DNA from: a virus
Reading direction: 5' to 3' (one strand)
Virus record (IMG/VR): IMGVR_UViG_3300030104_005660
Coordinates: 1 to 29,530 of that record
DNA: 29,530 nt
This document shows, one piece after another, positions 13,551 through 22,698 of the stretch (positions are counted from its first letter, which is position 1; the number at the start of each line of letters is the position of its first letter). The notes under the pieces are model-generated. The model did no database searches. It was not told the origin of the DNA and saw nothing but the letters and a program-made list of their open reading frames with translations. The translations under genes were made by a program, and so were the position numbers.

Positions 13551-13561
13551 AGCGCACCTCC
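13550..13561 (-). promoter_or_regulatory. Ribosome site GGAGG placing the start at a non-canonical ATC
   Basis: On the minus strand GGAGG (13561-13557) is followed by TGCGCT and then ATC. The spacing of six bases is ideal. No ATG, GTG or TTG lies in this frame between the site and GTG 13496. The site decides the start of the 13173-13550 gene. Confidence 0.5.
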
Positions 13562-13589
13562 AGATGCAGTGTTTAATTTGGGCCTTGGT

Positions 13590-15215
13590 TTATCCCGTTG
13601 GAATTGTATCCCGTGGAAGATCAGGAATTAAGAGGAAAGTGATCAACAAGCCTGTATCGCCCCATTCGATGCTCTGAACAATCACAATCTGCGTTTCGAA
13701 AAACAGATCTTCGTCCGTAAGCGCGACGATATCGCCAGGTTCAATCCAGGCCAGTTTATAAGGCGCTTCATAAGCTACAACCCGATGTTTCGAAGCGTAC
13801 GCTCGTGACATCCAGTTGATTACTCGACCCGCGGAAGCGCGTGAACCTATTAGCTCAGTTTCTACTTCAAGCGCCTTAGTGCCGAAACGGGAATAACTGA
13901 ACACCGTATAGTCGGACCTCCAAAGAAAAGCGTGCGTTTCTCGGTTTTGATCGCCGCTGATAGTTACCGTTTTTGTCAGCTTATTGAACCGCGCGTTGTG
14001 CCGATATCGAATGCTGATTTCGTTATAGATTTCGTTATCCGAATATTCTACTGGCCCTGTTCGAAAAAGATCCACGTTAGCTGTTAGCGTTGTTTTAGAG
14101 TCTTCTTCGGTGGCATCATATCGCCACACGACGGGGTAAATTCCGTCTGCAGTAGCGCGAAGAGAACAAGGCAAAAGAGGCAGAATTTCGTCGCGCAGAA
14201 ATTCCATCGCATCGACGCGTTCGCTTAGATAAAAATCAAAAGTGATAAAATTCAGAAACTTAGCCGCAGCTGCGCATCGGCCATCATCTACCTTGGCGCC
14301 ACTTTGGTGAAGAAAATATCGAACCAAATCACCGCCACCAGTCAGATAGTTTTGTTTGTGGCTTTCTGTAAGTGGATCTTCTGGCGGTTTAATTCCAAAG
14401 GGCGAAAAAATACCACCGCCGCCTTTCGTCCATTTTGCAAAGTAGCTATCGCCTTCTGCGTAATAGCCAGCCAGATTCACATAAAGATATTGTTGGCCCA
14501 AAGAATCTGTTGCAGTCACTAAGGGCTGATTTGAAAGCGCCTGCGTATCGCCGTCTTTCTTTATTCTCAAAACATCGACATTGGTGGCTGTGCATGGATG
14601 TCCGGCAACCATCCCTTCGATAGGACTGCCAGTGCTGTCCACCACGTACATCGGTGAACCCTCGTATTCTTGACGCCCAGGCGCCCCAATAATCAGCGGA
14701 TAGACGGCGCCTTCACAATTGTCATCGCAATCGCCAAACTGAACAGCTGAATCAACAACCGCTGTTGCGGCAGGAATGATCTGCGTATTTCTAAGCCATT
14801 CGGGTTCGATGTTAAAAGATACTGGTTCCCCAAGGCCGCCATAAGAAGGTTCTTGAACAGACCCAGAAACGATCGTTTGCCTGTCATCAAAATCATCTTC
14901 TGAGTCTTTGCGAAACAGCGCTAATTCTGCTTTTGCGCTTCCGAAGTCAACGCCCTGGGAAATGAGCTTTGCAAGGTTAATTGCGAAGGTCACGGTTACA
15001 GACGCACTGGGCAAATCAAAATCTGAAGTGGCAAACGTTGTTTCGGTGCTAAAACTAACGTCAGTCAGCGTGCCGTCATAATCAAGCGCAGATCCATCAG
15101 AATCTATCGAAATGCTTTCTGTCGCGAATCGGTAAACCACGCCGCCAAGAGTAAGGGTCAACAGCCAAATCAGGTCTGCGTCTCTTAGGTCGCTTTCTGT
15201 GAACCATTTAGCCAT
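13590..15215 (-). CDS. Tail hub / tip-like protein
   Basis: A 541-residue, mostly beta protein. It begins MAKWFTESDLRDADLIWLLT and ends with a beta-rich segment (IEPGDIVALTDEDLFFETQI). The order tape measure, large tail protein, hub, fiber is normal for siphoviruses, and several parts (AYASKHRVVAYEAPYKLAWI, LRDEILPLLPCSL) look like central tail-hub proteins. No catalytic motif is visible. The ATG follows GAAGAG weakly and lies two bases after the previous stop. Confidence 0.6.
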   Translation of the reverse strand: MAKWFTESDLRDADLIWLLTLTLGGVVYRFATESISIDSDGSALDYDGTLTDVSFSTETTFATSDFDLPSASVTVTFAINLAKLISQGVDFGSAKAELALFRKDSEDDFDDRQTIVSGSVQEPSYGGLGEPVSFNIEPEWLRNTQIIPAATAVVDSAVQFGDCDDNCEGAVYPLIIGAPGRQEYEGSPMYVVDSTGSPIEGMVAGHPCTATNVDVLRIKKDGDTQALSNQPLVTATDSLGQQYLYVNLAGYYAEGDSYFAKWTKGGGGIFSPFGIKPPEDPLTESHKQNYLTGGGDLVRYFLHQSGAKVDDGRCAAAAKFLNFITFDFYLSERVDAMEFLRDEILPLLPCSLRATADGIYPVVWRYDATEEDSKTTLTANVDLFRTGPVEYSDNEIYNEISIRYRHNARFNKLTKTVTISGDQNRETHAFLWRSDYTVFSYSRFGTKALEVETELIGSRASAGRVINWMSRAYASKHRVVAYEAPYKLAWIEPGDIVALTDEDLFFETQIVIVQSIEWGDTGLLITFLLIPDLPRDTIPTG

Positions 15216-15217
15216 CG

Positions 15218-18200
15218 CTATAGCTCTTCTTCGATAGTCAGCGTGTTGACCCGCATTACTTCGCCCGCCGAGCCTGAATTCTCATCCCCAACAATACAGT
15301 CTTCTGAAACCCCGGTGATAACCCGGCCGTATAAAGCTGCCGTCAGGCCCTGCATGGTCTTGGTGTCGTTTCCACTGCTTCCTGATTCGATGTTTGCACA
15401 ATAAACCACCGGGATGTGTGGCCCAGCGGTGTAAGCGTTGATCTGGCGCATTGTTGACGGAAGGTCGCCTCTGTATCCAATTGGCAAAGCTCCACTGGTG
15501 GAAGTTGCCACTAAATAATCTGGAGCAGGCGCAGAACCTTGAATTGAAGTGACATCGATGCCTTCGCCCCATCCGAACACAACGCTTCGGCGGTTTTCAG
15601 ACCGTTTGAAACTGGATCTGCTGCCGTCGCGATAAGTAACCACCTCTGTATTTGGCTCTGTCGCAAGCGTTCTGCCCCAGGAGTAATCCTGCGACATCAA
15701 GTGAAGTGGCCCTAAAATCATCTGGCCAATTCGATAATGACCGTCTGCGGTCCCTTGGCTTGCAGCAATTACAAGGCGCAGGCCCTTATAGCTATTTGCC
15801 AGTTTGTGAACCGCGATCAGAATTCTTGGGCTCCAAATGTCGAGCGTGCCCGTTGTCGCAATCACAATAGGCGTGCTCTCCATTTCGACGTTTGCACGCA
15901 CATAATTGGCTTGCTGTGTCCATTGTCCTGCGCCGTTTGCTGTGATCTTGCGAGAAAAATCACTGCCACTGGATGGGTTCACGCGGACGGTTCCGCCAAT
16001 TAATTCATTGAATTCATAATATCGGCCTGGGGCAGTGCTTGCGGATGGATTCACAAACATTGAGATATCGCCTTGTTGATAGGCCAAGTTAGTCTGGCCT
16101 GCTGCTAAATCAATAGCGGCGATGGTTGCCCAAGAAGAGCCATTCCACGCTTGAAGGTTGGCCGTTCGCCAATTGCACCCATCTAAATAAAGACCCAGCT
16201 CGGTGTAGCGATTGACGCCTGAAAAGGTCCACGCAATGGTCTGTTCACTTTCGTCATTTGAGCGCCAGCCTTTAGAAGGCGAAGGCTCGCTAAATGGAAT
16301 GGTTCGTTCAATTCCATACGCATAGCGCGTGTCAATGTTCCAAGAATCACCAGGCGTTGTTGGCCCGTCAATTGCTCGAATTCGAACCCCATCGTCCACA
16401 TAGGTAGAATTCATTGTGCTGTAAGGTTTACCGTTAAGATTGGTGGGGTTTGTAAAGCCGCCTGCAAACGGAGTTTCGCCTGCGTATTCATCGCTGGTAA
16501 AATTGAACCAATGCCAACGCGAAGAAGCCGTGCTTGAAGCGACATGCCCAAAGCGCACGAAATTGCCTGCGCCACCAGTATTGCCCGCAAGCGTCTGATT
16601 AGAACAGACCGTTGACCACGCGTTGTCAGCTGCGAATGTCATCTGTCGAGCGAAGACAGTGACCTTATTGCTTTTGAAAAAGGCCAGCACCTCAACTCCG
16701 TTCGTGGCGCAATCGATGCTTAGGGTGCCTTTCGTGCCGCCATCTGCATCATCCACTACAACATCGCCAGCTCGAATGTTGATTTCTGTGGTGTAAACGT
16801 CCGATGCGTCATCCAGTCCAATAGTCGCACGAACGTATTTATTGCTGGCGCCTGTCTGGCTGACATGCTGCACCCCGAAGTGGATAATCACGCCCTCTGC
16901 AATGGTTCCAGCTACGTTCTTCTGGTATTCAACGCGGCCGTTGGTGGTGGTCAGGCCAAGATAGCCGCTGGTCACAGCCTGCGTAAACGTCGCAGTGGTC
17001 GAAGCGGTCCATCCGCTGAAATTCCCAGGCAATTCAAACGGCAGATATTCGTAATCCCAGCAGACTAATCGCGCGATGTCACCGTTCGCTTGATAGCTTC
17101 CCAGGGTCACGGTGTTGTAGCCGCCCATGTAAGATACCGCTAAGGATTGATCCCGATTGGAAGTGCTTGCAGACCAGGAATGAAAAAGCGCCAAACGTCC
17201 ATGACCAGATACCAGTCCAAAATCGCGCGGAAAATCTGCAGTGGTTTCAGCAAAATAAAGCGTGCCACCTGTACCGCTGGCGTTCAAAGACGATTCAGTG
17301 CCTTGCCCTAACCATTCGTAGGCGCCTGTTATTTCAGAACCCCCAGAACGATCCATGGCCATTCTAATGTCGCCCACGTTGTTTGTGGACATTGAGCCGC
17401 CAGTCGATCTTCCGCGTGCGATCAAATACAGAATGCCATCGTCACCGATGCAGGCAGCTATTTCGGCATCAGTAAAAACGCGCCCGCCGCCCCATTTGCC
17501 TGCTTCCCAAGAACCTGTACTGACAACATTAGCGCTTAAAAAAGTGCTGGCGTTAGTCAGTGGAATATACGCAGAAGCGAGTATTTTTCTGCCGACAAAG
17601 AGAAAAGTGCCACTTGGATTGTACGAAACATAGAAGACATTAAAACCGTTATTTGCTGGAACAATTTCAGCCTGTACCCCATTCACGGTCCTGTCCCAGA
17701 TTTCTACAAGATCGAAAGTGTTCCCTAAGTCGCTGCTTGCATATTGGGCGAAGCCGTCCTGAAACGAGCCCGTGCTGGTGTCATTGCTTTGAAAGCCAAT
17801 AATAAGAAGCACTTGGCCACCGCTATAGGCAGCCCTCATTTTAGCAGAAGGACGATCATCTAAATCATAGTCAGTAGCCGCGCTGCTTACTGGAATCGAA
17901 TCTGGCAAGCAGGCTTCACTGGCGCTTACCCAATTCGCCCCGTGATCATCAGAATAAAAAGAACCAACTTGGACCGTTTCGCCAGGCACATTCTCGTTGT
18001 AATAATAGAGGACAATTCGCCCGCTCGGTAATTTCATCAAGCATGGGTGCAGGCCCTGTGTGATTGAATCTGTTGTCGAGTAGACTGTGACGCCTGCGCT
18101 GTGCGTACCGCTGGCGTCTAAGCTGTGAAATCGAATTTGATAATAGACCGTGAAAGAGGAAGTGATCTTTCGCGCATAGCAATATCCAACTTTATCATCG

Positions 18201-18589
18201 TCCATCAGGACGGCATGCTTTTGATAAACCGCGTTTGTGCCTGCCGCTGTCAGTGGATCGCAGACATCTAAAGGATCCCAGCCGCTATACGTGTGCGCAG
18301 GCCAATGGCCACGCCAGCTCGAAGCTGAATCACTTTCATTCTTAAATCTAAAAGTGGCGCCGCCTTTGCCGGGATGTCCTCCGCGATGGGTAGCAATTCG
18401 AAGCTGCTTGTTTGCGGATTGGCTGCCTGTCGCTTCTAAATTAACGTCTGTATTGGCTTGAGGAATAGGCACGCCTGGCAAAGGTCCCGCCTGAGAAAAG
18501 GAAGAATGCGCAGCGCTAAGGTTTGATTCAGTAAGGCGATCATCTGGAATCAAAAGCCCTCTGAAGTTTGTTTTTGAAAACTGCGCCAT
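15218..18589 (-). CDS. Large tail protein with sialidase-type Asp-boxes
   Basis: A 1123-residue virion protein. Two Asp-box motifs of the form S-x-D-x-G-x-[TN]-[WF] lie at 213-220 (SDDHGANW) and 285-292 (SSDLGNTF). With HPCLMKLPSGRIVLYYYNEN (181-200) they suggest a beta-propeller of the sialidase/BNR kind over roughly residues 100-480. The rest is beta-rich, with jelly-roll-like segments. The catalytic arginine triad of real sialidases cannot be assigned, so glycan binding is as likely as cleavage. The ATG overlaps the tape-measure stop as TAATG. It lies between tape measure and hub, so it is probably part of the tail tip. Confidence 0.72.
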   Translation of the reverse strand: MAQFSKTNFRGLLIPDDRLTESNLSAAHSSFSQAGPLPGVPIPQANTDVNLEATGSQSANKQLRIATHRGGHPGKGGATFRFKNESDSASSWRGHWPAHTYSGWDPLDVCDPLTAAGTNAVYQKHAVLMDDDKVGYCYARKITSSFTVYYQIRFHSLDASGTHSAGVTVYSTTDSITQGLHPCLMKLPSGRIVLYYYNENVPGETVQVGSFYSDDHGANWVSASEACLPDSIPVSSAATDYDLDDRPSAKMRAAYSGGQVLLIIGFQSNDTSTGSFQDGFAQYASSDLGNTFDLVEIWDRTVNGVQAEIVPANNGFNVFYVSYNPSGTFLFVGRKILASAYIPLTNASTFLSANVVSTGSWEAGKWGGGRVFTDAEIAACIGDDGILYLIARGRSTGGSMSTNNVGDIRMAMDRSGGSEITGAYEWLGQGTESSLNASGTGGTLYFAETTADFPRDFGLVSGHGRLALFHSWSASTSNRDQSLAVSYMGGYNTVTLGSYQANGDIARLVCWDYEYLPFELPGNFSGWTASTTATFTQAVTSGYLGLTTTNGRVEYQKNVAGTIAEGVIIHFGVQHVSQTGASNKYVRATIGLDDASDVYTTEINIRAGDVVVDDADGGTKGTLSIDCATNGVEVLAFFKSNKVTVFARQMTFAADNAWSTVCSNQTLAGNTGGAGNFVRFGHVASSTASSRWHWFNFTSDEYAGETPFAGGFTNPTNLNGKPYSTMNSTYVDDGVRIRAIDGPTTPGDSWNIDTRYAYGIERTIPFSEPSPSKGWRSNDESEQTIAWTFSGVNRYTELGLYLDGCNWRTANLQAWNGSSWATIAAIDLAAGQTNLAYQQGDISMFVNPSASTAPGRYYEFNELIGGTVRVNPSSGSDFSRKITANGAGQWTQQANYVRANVEMESTPIVIATTGTLDIWSPRILIAVHKLANSYKGLRLVIAASQGTADGHYRIGQMILGPLHLMSQDYSWGRTLATEPNTEVVTYRDGSRSSFKRSENRRSVVFGWGEGIDVTSIQGSAPAPDYLVATSTSGALPIGYRGDLPSTMRQINAYTAGPHIPVVYCANIESGSSGNDTKTMQGLTAALYGRVITGVSEDCIVGDENSGSAGEVMRVNTLTIEEEL

Positions 18590-21054
18590 TACAGCCTGCC
18601 CCCTACACGGCCGCGTTTACCGGCACGCTTCGATTTATTTAGTGCGTTTTTCAAAGGGCCACCTTTTCTCAAAGAGTCTGCAACAACGCGATCAAGAACC
18701 TTTTGTTTATAAGTCAGCTCAATAACGACAGGCTGACTGCTGCCCCGGCCGCTGTTCAGCGACTCGACTGCGCTGGCGCCTCCTATCGAATTCACGGCGG
18801 ATTGGTTCAGAACGGCTTCGCCGCCTTGGGCATTAATAGTTTGATCGCCTTGGCCGCTAATCATTCCGCCTTGGTGAAAGGCAGGCTTTTGAGCGCTGAT
18901 TGTTGCAATTTGCGCTGCAGCTGTTCCTAAAATTAGTGGAATCAACGCCTGGCCTAAGACGGGACCCAGACCTGTTGGTGGTGGACCTAAAGCCGCCATG
19001 CTGGCGCTGGCTGCGGTCATTGCCACGTTAGCTATTTCAACTCCCTGCTGAATCGCAAAAACGCGTGCCATTTCCTGTTGTCGCTTTTGCTCAAATTCGG
19101 CTTTTATCTTTTCTTGTTCCTCCATATTGCCAGCCGCCATTTCCAACGCCTGGGCTTCTTCGTTTGCTAAATCCTGAAGCATCATTTCAGCGAAAGAATT
19201 CACTGCGGCGCCAATAGTATCCGAAACCATTCCAATGGTCTGAATTGCTTCTTGCGCTGCTGCAATTTGCAATTCTAAGAGTCTTTCATTTTTCTCTTTT
19301 TCGATGTCTTCAATTTTCGCGGCATATTGCTCATAACTAACCAGCTGATCGTCAAAGGCGCTTTGGGCCGCGTCAAACTGGGCCGAAAATTCTTCTTTAG
19401 CAATTTGAGTTTCGCTTTTTCGAAGACCAATGCTTCCTTCGATCAATGCTGCTTGATCAGCGTAATAATTTGATTCTGCTTCTCTTCGGCTATCTGACGC
19501 ACCGGCTATCAACTCAGCAGCTTCGGCTTCGGACAGTGCGCCTTTAATTCTTAGGGCGTTGATCTCAATGATTGATCTTGCTTCTTCTCTTTCAATAACT
19601 GCGAGATCGCCACGGGCCTGGGCCAGCATATCCAGGGCTACTTTTCGCGAAGCTGCTAAATCGGTTTCTGATTTGCCTGCTTCAGCCCGAGCTGCTGTGT
19701 TGCGTTGGGTGCCTCTTAGGTTGTCTTGAAGAATAGAGTTGTAGCGCGTATCAATTAGAATCTGTTCTTTAGTAGCTGATAACTGAGCATCTATTGCAGC
19801 CATTGAAGCCGCCAACGCGGGCCCTAATAAGCCGGTTGCTGACAGGGCCGCCTTTGCCATTGCAGCGCCATAATTGAGCATCTGCATTGCAGCCTGCATT
19901 GAAAGGTCGCCTTGAATAGCCATTTCCATCGAAACTTCGCGGATAGCATCGATGTCATTATCTGCCTGCGCACGCAGCAGTTTGCTTTGCCTTGCTGATT
20001 CTTCCTCTTGTTTGATTCGAATTTCCAGGATCTTGCGGCGCCGTCCTTCTTCTTCTTCGATACCATTGATCAGATCTCTTCTGACCTTTGCTGCTTCGCT
20101 ATCACCATTCATTGCTGCTTCTTGCGCTTGTGTAGCTTTATGCAACTCACCTCTTGCAACTTGGTACGCTATTTTTAATTGTCTTTGTTGGTGGCTTGCC
20201 GCGTTTCCAACTTTTGTGCCGTCTTCCATTGCTTTTTGGTGTTCGTTATATGCCAGCCTTGCTTCTTCAACTTTGTCTTTGGCGTCTTCAAAATCTTCGA
20301 TAAAATCCGCAAATGGATCATTTGCTTCTTTGACGGAATCAGCAAACTCATCCTTCATCGTGTCGCTCAAATTCTGCAACTCAGCGCGAAGCCTTGTGGT
20401 CTGGCCTTGCAAAACAGACAATTCGATTTTGGTGGACATAAAGCGTTTCTGCGCAGCATCAAGCGCTTCAATTGCCCCTTCAAGTTCTTCTGTGTCTATT
20501 GTTGCGCCTCTTGCTCGTTTAGACCAGGCAAACAAAGCTGCGCCTGCTCCCAAAACGCCAACGGCTATCAATCCAACCGGCGATGACAGCGCTGAAATAG
20601 TGTTCTTAAAAAGACCTGCGCCTTTTGCGGCGCCTTCGATACCGCCAGAAAGAGCAGACGCATTCGAAATCATTGTGCCCAATTCGGGATTCACAACAGA
20701 AACAGCGCCAGCAATGCCTGACATCGCAGAAGCAGAATCGCCTGCCGAATCCTTTAATTCATCAAGACCTTGCACTGAATCGTCAGCGCTTTGCTTTATT
20801 TCGTTCCCAGTAGTCCGCGCCTGTTTCCCTGTTTTGGCCAGGGCGTCTTGAGTTCTTGATTGGTTGCTTTGAAGTTGATCAGCAGACTTTTTAGTTGTGC
20901 GATCCAGCTTTTTGAATTCGTCATCGACTGTTTCGCCAAAGTTCTCAGTATTGTTTGAGAGATCCTTTAAGCCATTCTGCAGCTCGCCTAATCCGCTGAT
21001 TGCTTCAGTCGAATCAACGCCTACTGCTATCGAAATTCTGCCTTGTTCGCTCAT
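18589..21054 (-). CDS. Tape measure protein
   Basis: An 821-residue, mostly helical protein that sets tail length. Coiled-coil heptads run through residues 20-110 and most of 200-680 (for example RRKILEIRIKQEEESARQSK). Hydrophobic segments lie at about 158-177 (SPVGLIAVGVLGAGAALFAW) and near 715-745, as usual for tape measures. At about 0.15 nm per residue the tail would be near 120 nm long. It follows the chaperone frameshift pair directly, the diagnostic order. The ATG overlaps the stop of the frameshift extension. Confidence 0.9.
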   Translation of the reverse strand: MSEQGRISIAVGVDSTEAISGLGELQNGLKDLSNNTENFGETVDDEFKKLDRTTKKSADQLQSNQSRTQDALAKTGKQARTTGNEIKQSADDSVQGLDELKDSAGDSASAMSGIAGAVSVVNPELGTMISNASALSGGIEGAAKGAGLFKNTISALSSPVGLIAVGVLGAGAALFAWSKRARGATIDTEELEGAIEALDAAQKRFMSTKIELSVLQGQTTRLRAELQNLSDTMKDEFADSVKEANDPFADFIEDFEDAKDKVEEARLAYNEHQKAMEDGTKVGNAASHQQRQLKIAYQVARGELHKATQAQEAAMNGDSEAAKVRRDLINGIEEEEGRRRKILEIRIKQEEESARQSKLLRAQADNDIDAIREVSMEMAIQGDLSMQAAMQMLNYGAAMAKAALSATGLLGPALAASMAAIDAQLSATKEQILIDTRYNSILQDNLRGTQRNTAARAEAGKSETDLAASRKVALDMLAQARGDLAVIEREEARSIIEINALRIKGALSEAEAAELIAGASDSRREAESNYYADQAALIEGSIGLRKSETQIAKEEFSAQFDAAQSAFDDQLVSYEQYAAKIEDIEKEKNERLLELQIAAAQEAIQTIGMVSDTIGAAVNSFAEMMLQDLANEEAQALEMAAGNMEEQEKIKAEFEQKRQQEMARVFAIQQGVEIANVAMTAASASMAALGPPPTGLGPVLGQALIPLILGTAAAQIATISAQKPAFHQGGMISGQGDQTINAQGGEAVLNQSAVNSIGGASAVESLNSGRGSSQPVVIELTYKQKVLDRVVADSLRKGGPLKNALNKSKRAGKRGRVGGRL

Positions 21055-21332
21055 TTTTGGTTTGCCCCTATTTGATCTCTCTTCGCATATTCTGCGAGCT
21101 TTTTCTGAATGAGCGCTTTTCTATCGGGCTTCGACCTTTTCGCGATTTCCTTTTTTGGCATGTTCTCGATTCGCCAAAGTGCGATTAATCGGATCTTTTC
21201 ACTCTTTTCCAGCGAATAAAACCAATCAGGCGCCTGCCCCCAGTCCTTTGCTATTTTCAGCGCTACCAGGTCCAGCGTTCCCTTCTTCAGGAAAGTAGTC
21301 GGCCTTTTCAGACACTTCTTCCTCCTTCGGCA
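21051..21332 (-). CDS. Tail assembly chaperone extension in a shifted frame (T-like)
   Basis: The frame is open from 21332 to a TGA at 21051 that overlaps the tape-measure ATG, and it reads as clear protein: LVALKIAKDWGQAPDWFYSL, KIRLIALWRIENM and a basic end. It has no ATG with a ribosome site, so it is probably made by frameshift from the upstream gene. The relation is +1 (or -2), not lambda's -1. A likely site is the G-run at 21237-21241, where Gly-tRNA on GGG can re-pair after a +1 slip; TTTC at 21291-21294 is another. The start is not known exactly. Confidence 0.65.
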   Translation of the reverse strand, partial: CRRRKKCLKRPTTFLKKGTLDLVALKIAKDWGQAPDWFYSLEKSEKIRLIALWRIENMPKKEIAKRSKPDRKALIQKKLAEYAKRDQIGANQK

Positions 21333-21654
21333 TCAAATTCCAAATTTCCACAAACAGTGGAAGGGTCTTTGAATACAAATCGGGAAGCACTGTTTTTCTA
21401 ACGATCAGCCATTCTAAAACTTCGCCACCGTATCGAATGCAATCAGCGCCTGCAGCATCATAAATTGGCGGATGATTTTTGTTCCGGTCGTGATCCCAGC
21501 AAACGCCCAGGATAGCCGCACTCAACCGAGCAAGCCGAGCGCGATTCTCCTGATTGGCGCCGTATTCCGAAATCAAATCATTGATCACCACGAAAGACTT
21601 AGGGCGCCGCAAATAAACAACGCCTAAGCCTTCAATTTTAATTTCGTCTCGCAT
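21226..21654 (-). CDS. Tail assembly chaperone, upstream frame (G-like)
   Basis: A 142-residue protein from ATG 21654, behind AGGAGGGAAC; an earlier ATG at 21675 lacks a ribosome site. It lies between the tail tube and tape measure genes, where tail assembly chaperones are found. Its last 100 bases overlap a second open frame that runs on to the tape measure start. Lambda's G/GT pair is arranged the same way. The chaperone keeps the tape measure soluble while the tail tube assembles. No strong family motif is visible, so the call rests on position and the overlap. Confidence 0.75.
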   Translation of the reverse strand: MRDEIKIEGLGVVYLRRPKSFVVINDLISEYGANQENRARLARLSAAILGVCWDHDRNKNHPPIYDAAGADCIRYGGEVLEWLIVRKTVLPDLYSKTLPLFVEIWNLMPKEEEVSEKADYFPEEGNAGPGSAENSKGLGAGA

Positions 21655-21678
21655 GTTCCCTCCTATGCGAATCAACTA

Positions 21679-22182
21679 TTAGGATTGCCCAGTGAACGAA
21701 ATTGGCCCGTATACCTCACCAGAAATGGACAAGGTATCAGGATCGCCCTCGGCAAACGATGCAGTCAGCAGAACCTTGTCGAAGATCGCAACGGCATCTG
21801 CGGAATCGCCATGATCCGTGCCTTCAACGGTCATTCTAACTTCGCACATGAATTGCTCGAATCCCGTGCCAGCCACGCTGGTCAAAGCAGACCCAGCCTG
21901 GGTTGCGTTCACAAAATCGAGAATCACGCCTGACGCGCCTGCATTTGTGAATTCCCTGAAATGTACATCGAACGATAGGGAGCCAACCTGATCATCGCCC
22001 TTGCGAACACCAACGATAGTGCCGCGATCCCGAATCACAATTCGGTCTGCGTCTTCGCCTAAAAGATCCGCAGTGAAGTTGCCATCTTCGTAATCTACTG
22101 TGAGGGTTACTGGCGATCCACCGCCGCTGATTAATGAGACAGTGCCGTCCCGCCTTACCTTAACGCTATTGCTCAATGCCAC
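21679..22182 (-). CDS. Major tail tube protein
   Basis: A 167-residue beta-rich protein (TLTVDYEDGNFTADLLGE, GSLSFDVHFREFTN) that builds the tail tube. It starts at GTG 22182 behind AGGAGG. The order terminator, gp10-like, tube, chaperone, tape measure is the normal siphovirus order. Length and composition fit. The family is named from context and beta pattern only. Confidence 0.75.
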   Translation of the reverse strand: MALSNSVKVRRDGTVSLISGGGSPVTLTVDYEDGNFTADLLGEDADRIVIRDRGTIVGVRKGDDQVGSLSFDVHFREFTNAGASGVILDFVNATQAGSALTSVAGTGFEQFMCEVRMTVEGTDHGDSADAVAIFDKVLLTASFAEGDPDTLSISGEVYGPISFTGQS

Positions 22183-22191
22183 GATGGCCTC

Positions 22192-22698
22192 CTAAATGGT
22201 TGTAGTCCCGGAAAGAATATCAAAGTTTTGGGCCATTGTCCCTTCCATCGCTCGCAGCGTGACCCGTTTCCGTTTGCGGCCGATGTTTTTTATGATTCTG
22301 TTTTTTAGCTCAGTGATTTTGTCTGGCAGAATTTCGTCTTCTATTCTGTCCTGCACCACGGTCCATTCTCGAATTCTTGATCCAGACCTATGAATGTCAG
22401 CTGCGTACATTTGGCCTTTTTCTTTTCCAACACGGGCCTTGGCATCATTGAGTATTTCAACGCCGCGCTCATATCCGAATTCCCCAGCTCGCATCATTCG
22501 GAATTTCCAGCCAGATCGTGAAGTGCCCTTTTGTTCTTCAGGATAGCTTGGACCGTATCGCCAGCCTTGCCAATGCTCTTTGGCAAGAATCACTGAGTCT
22601 TCGCCCATTTCTTCTAACACTTCCATTTCGCTTTCAAACAGCACGCCATCCAAATCCATAGGAAGATCAAGCGTCACTTTGACGTTTGCAGACATCAC
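22192..22698 (-). CDS. HK97 gp10-like tail completion protein (copy 2)
   Basis: A 168-residue protein. SRSGWKFRMMRAG, a hydrophobic middle and a helical, basic C-terminus (KITELKNRIIKNIGRKRKR) resemble the preceding gene, whose SRAGWTYYVQ is similar. The start is GTG 22698 or ATG 22695 behind AAGGA, overlapping the previous stop. Both are candidates for HK97 gp10-type connector or tail-completion proteins. The relation between the two copies is judged by eye. Confidence 0.55.
   Translation of the reverse strand: MMSANVKVTLDLPMDLDGVLFESEMEVLEEMGEDSVILAKEHWQGWRYGPSYPEEQKGTSRSGWKFRMMRAGEFGYERGVEILNDAKARVGKEKGQMYAADIHRSGSRIREWTVVQDRIEDEILPDKITELKNRIIKNIGRKRKRVTLRAMEGTMAQNFDILSGTTTI

Noticed and set aside
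19952-20851. A 299-codon open frame on the plus strand opposite the tape measure gene.
   Set aside because: It is the mirror of a helical, alanine- and serine-rich gene; it has no ribosome site, and its composition (Ser, Ala, Cys) is that of an antisense shadow.
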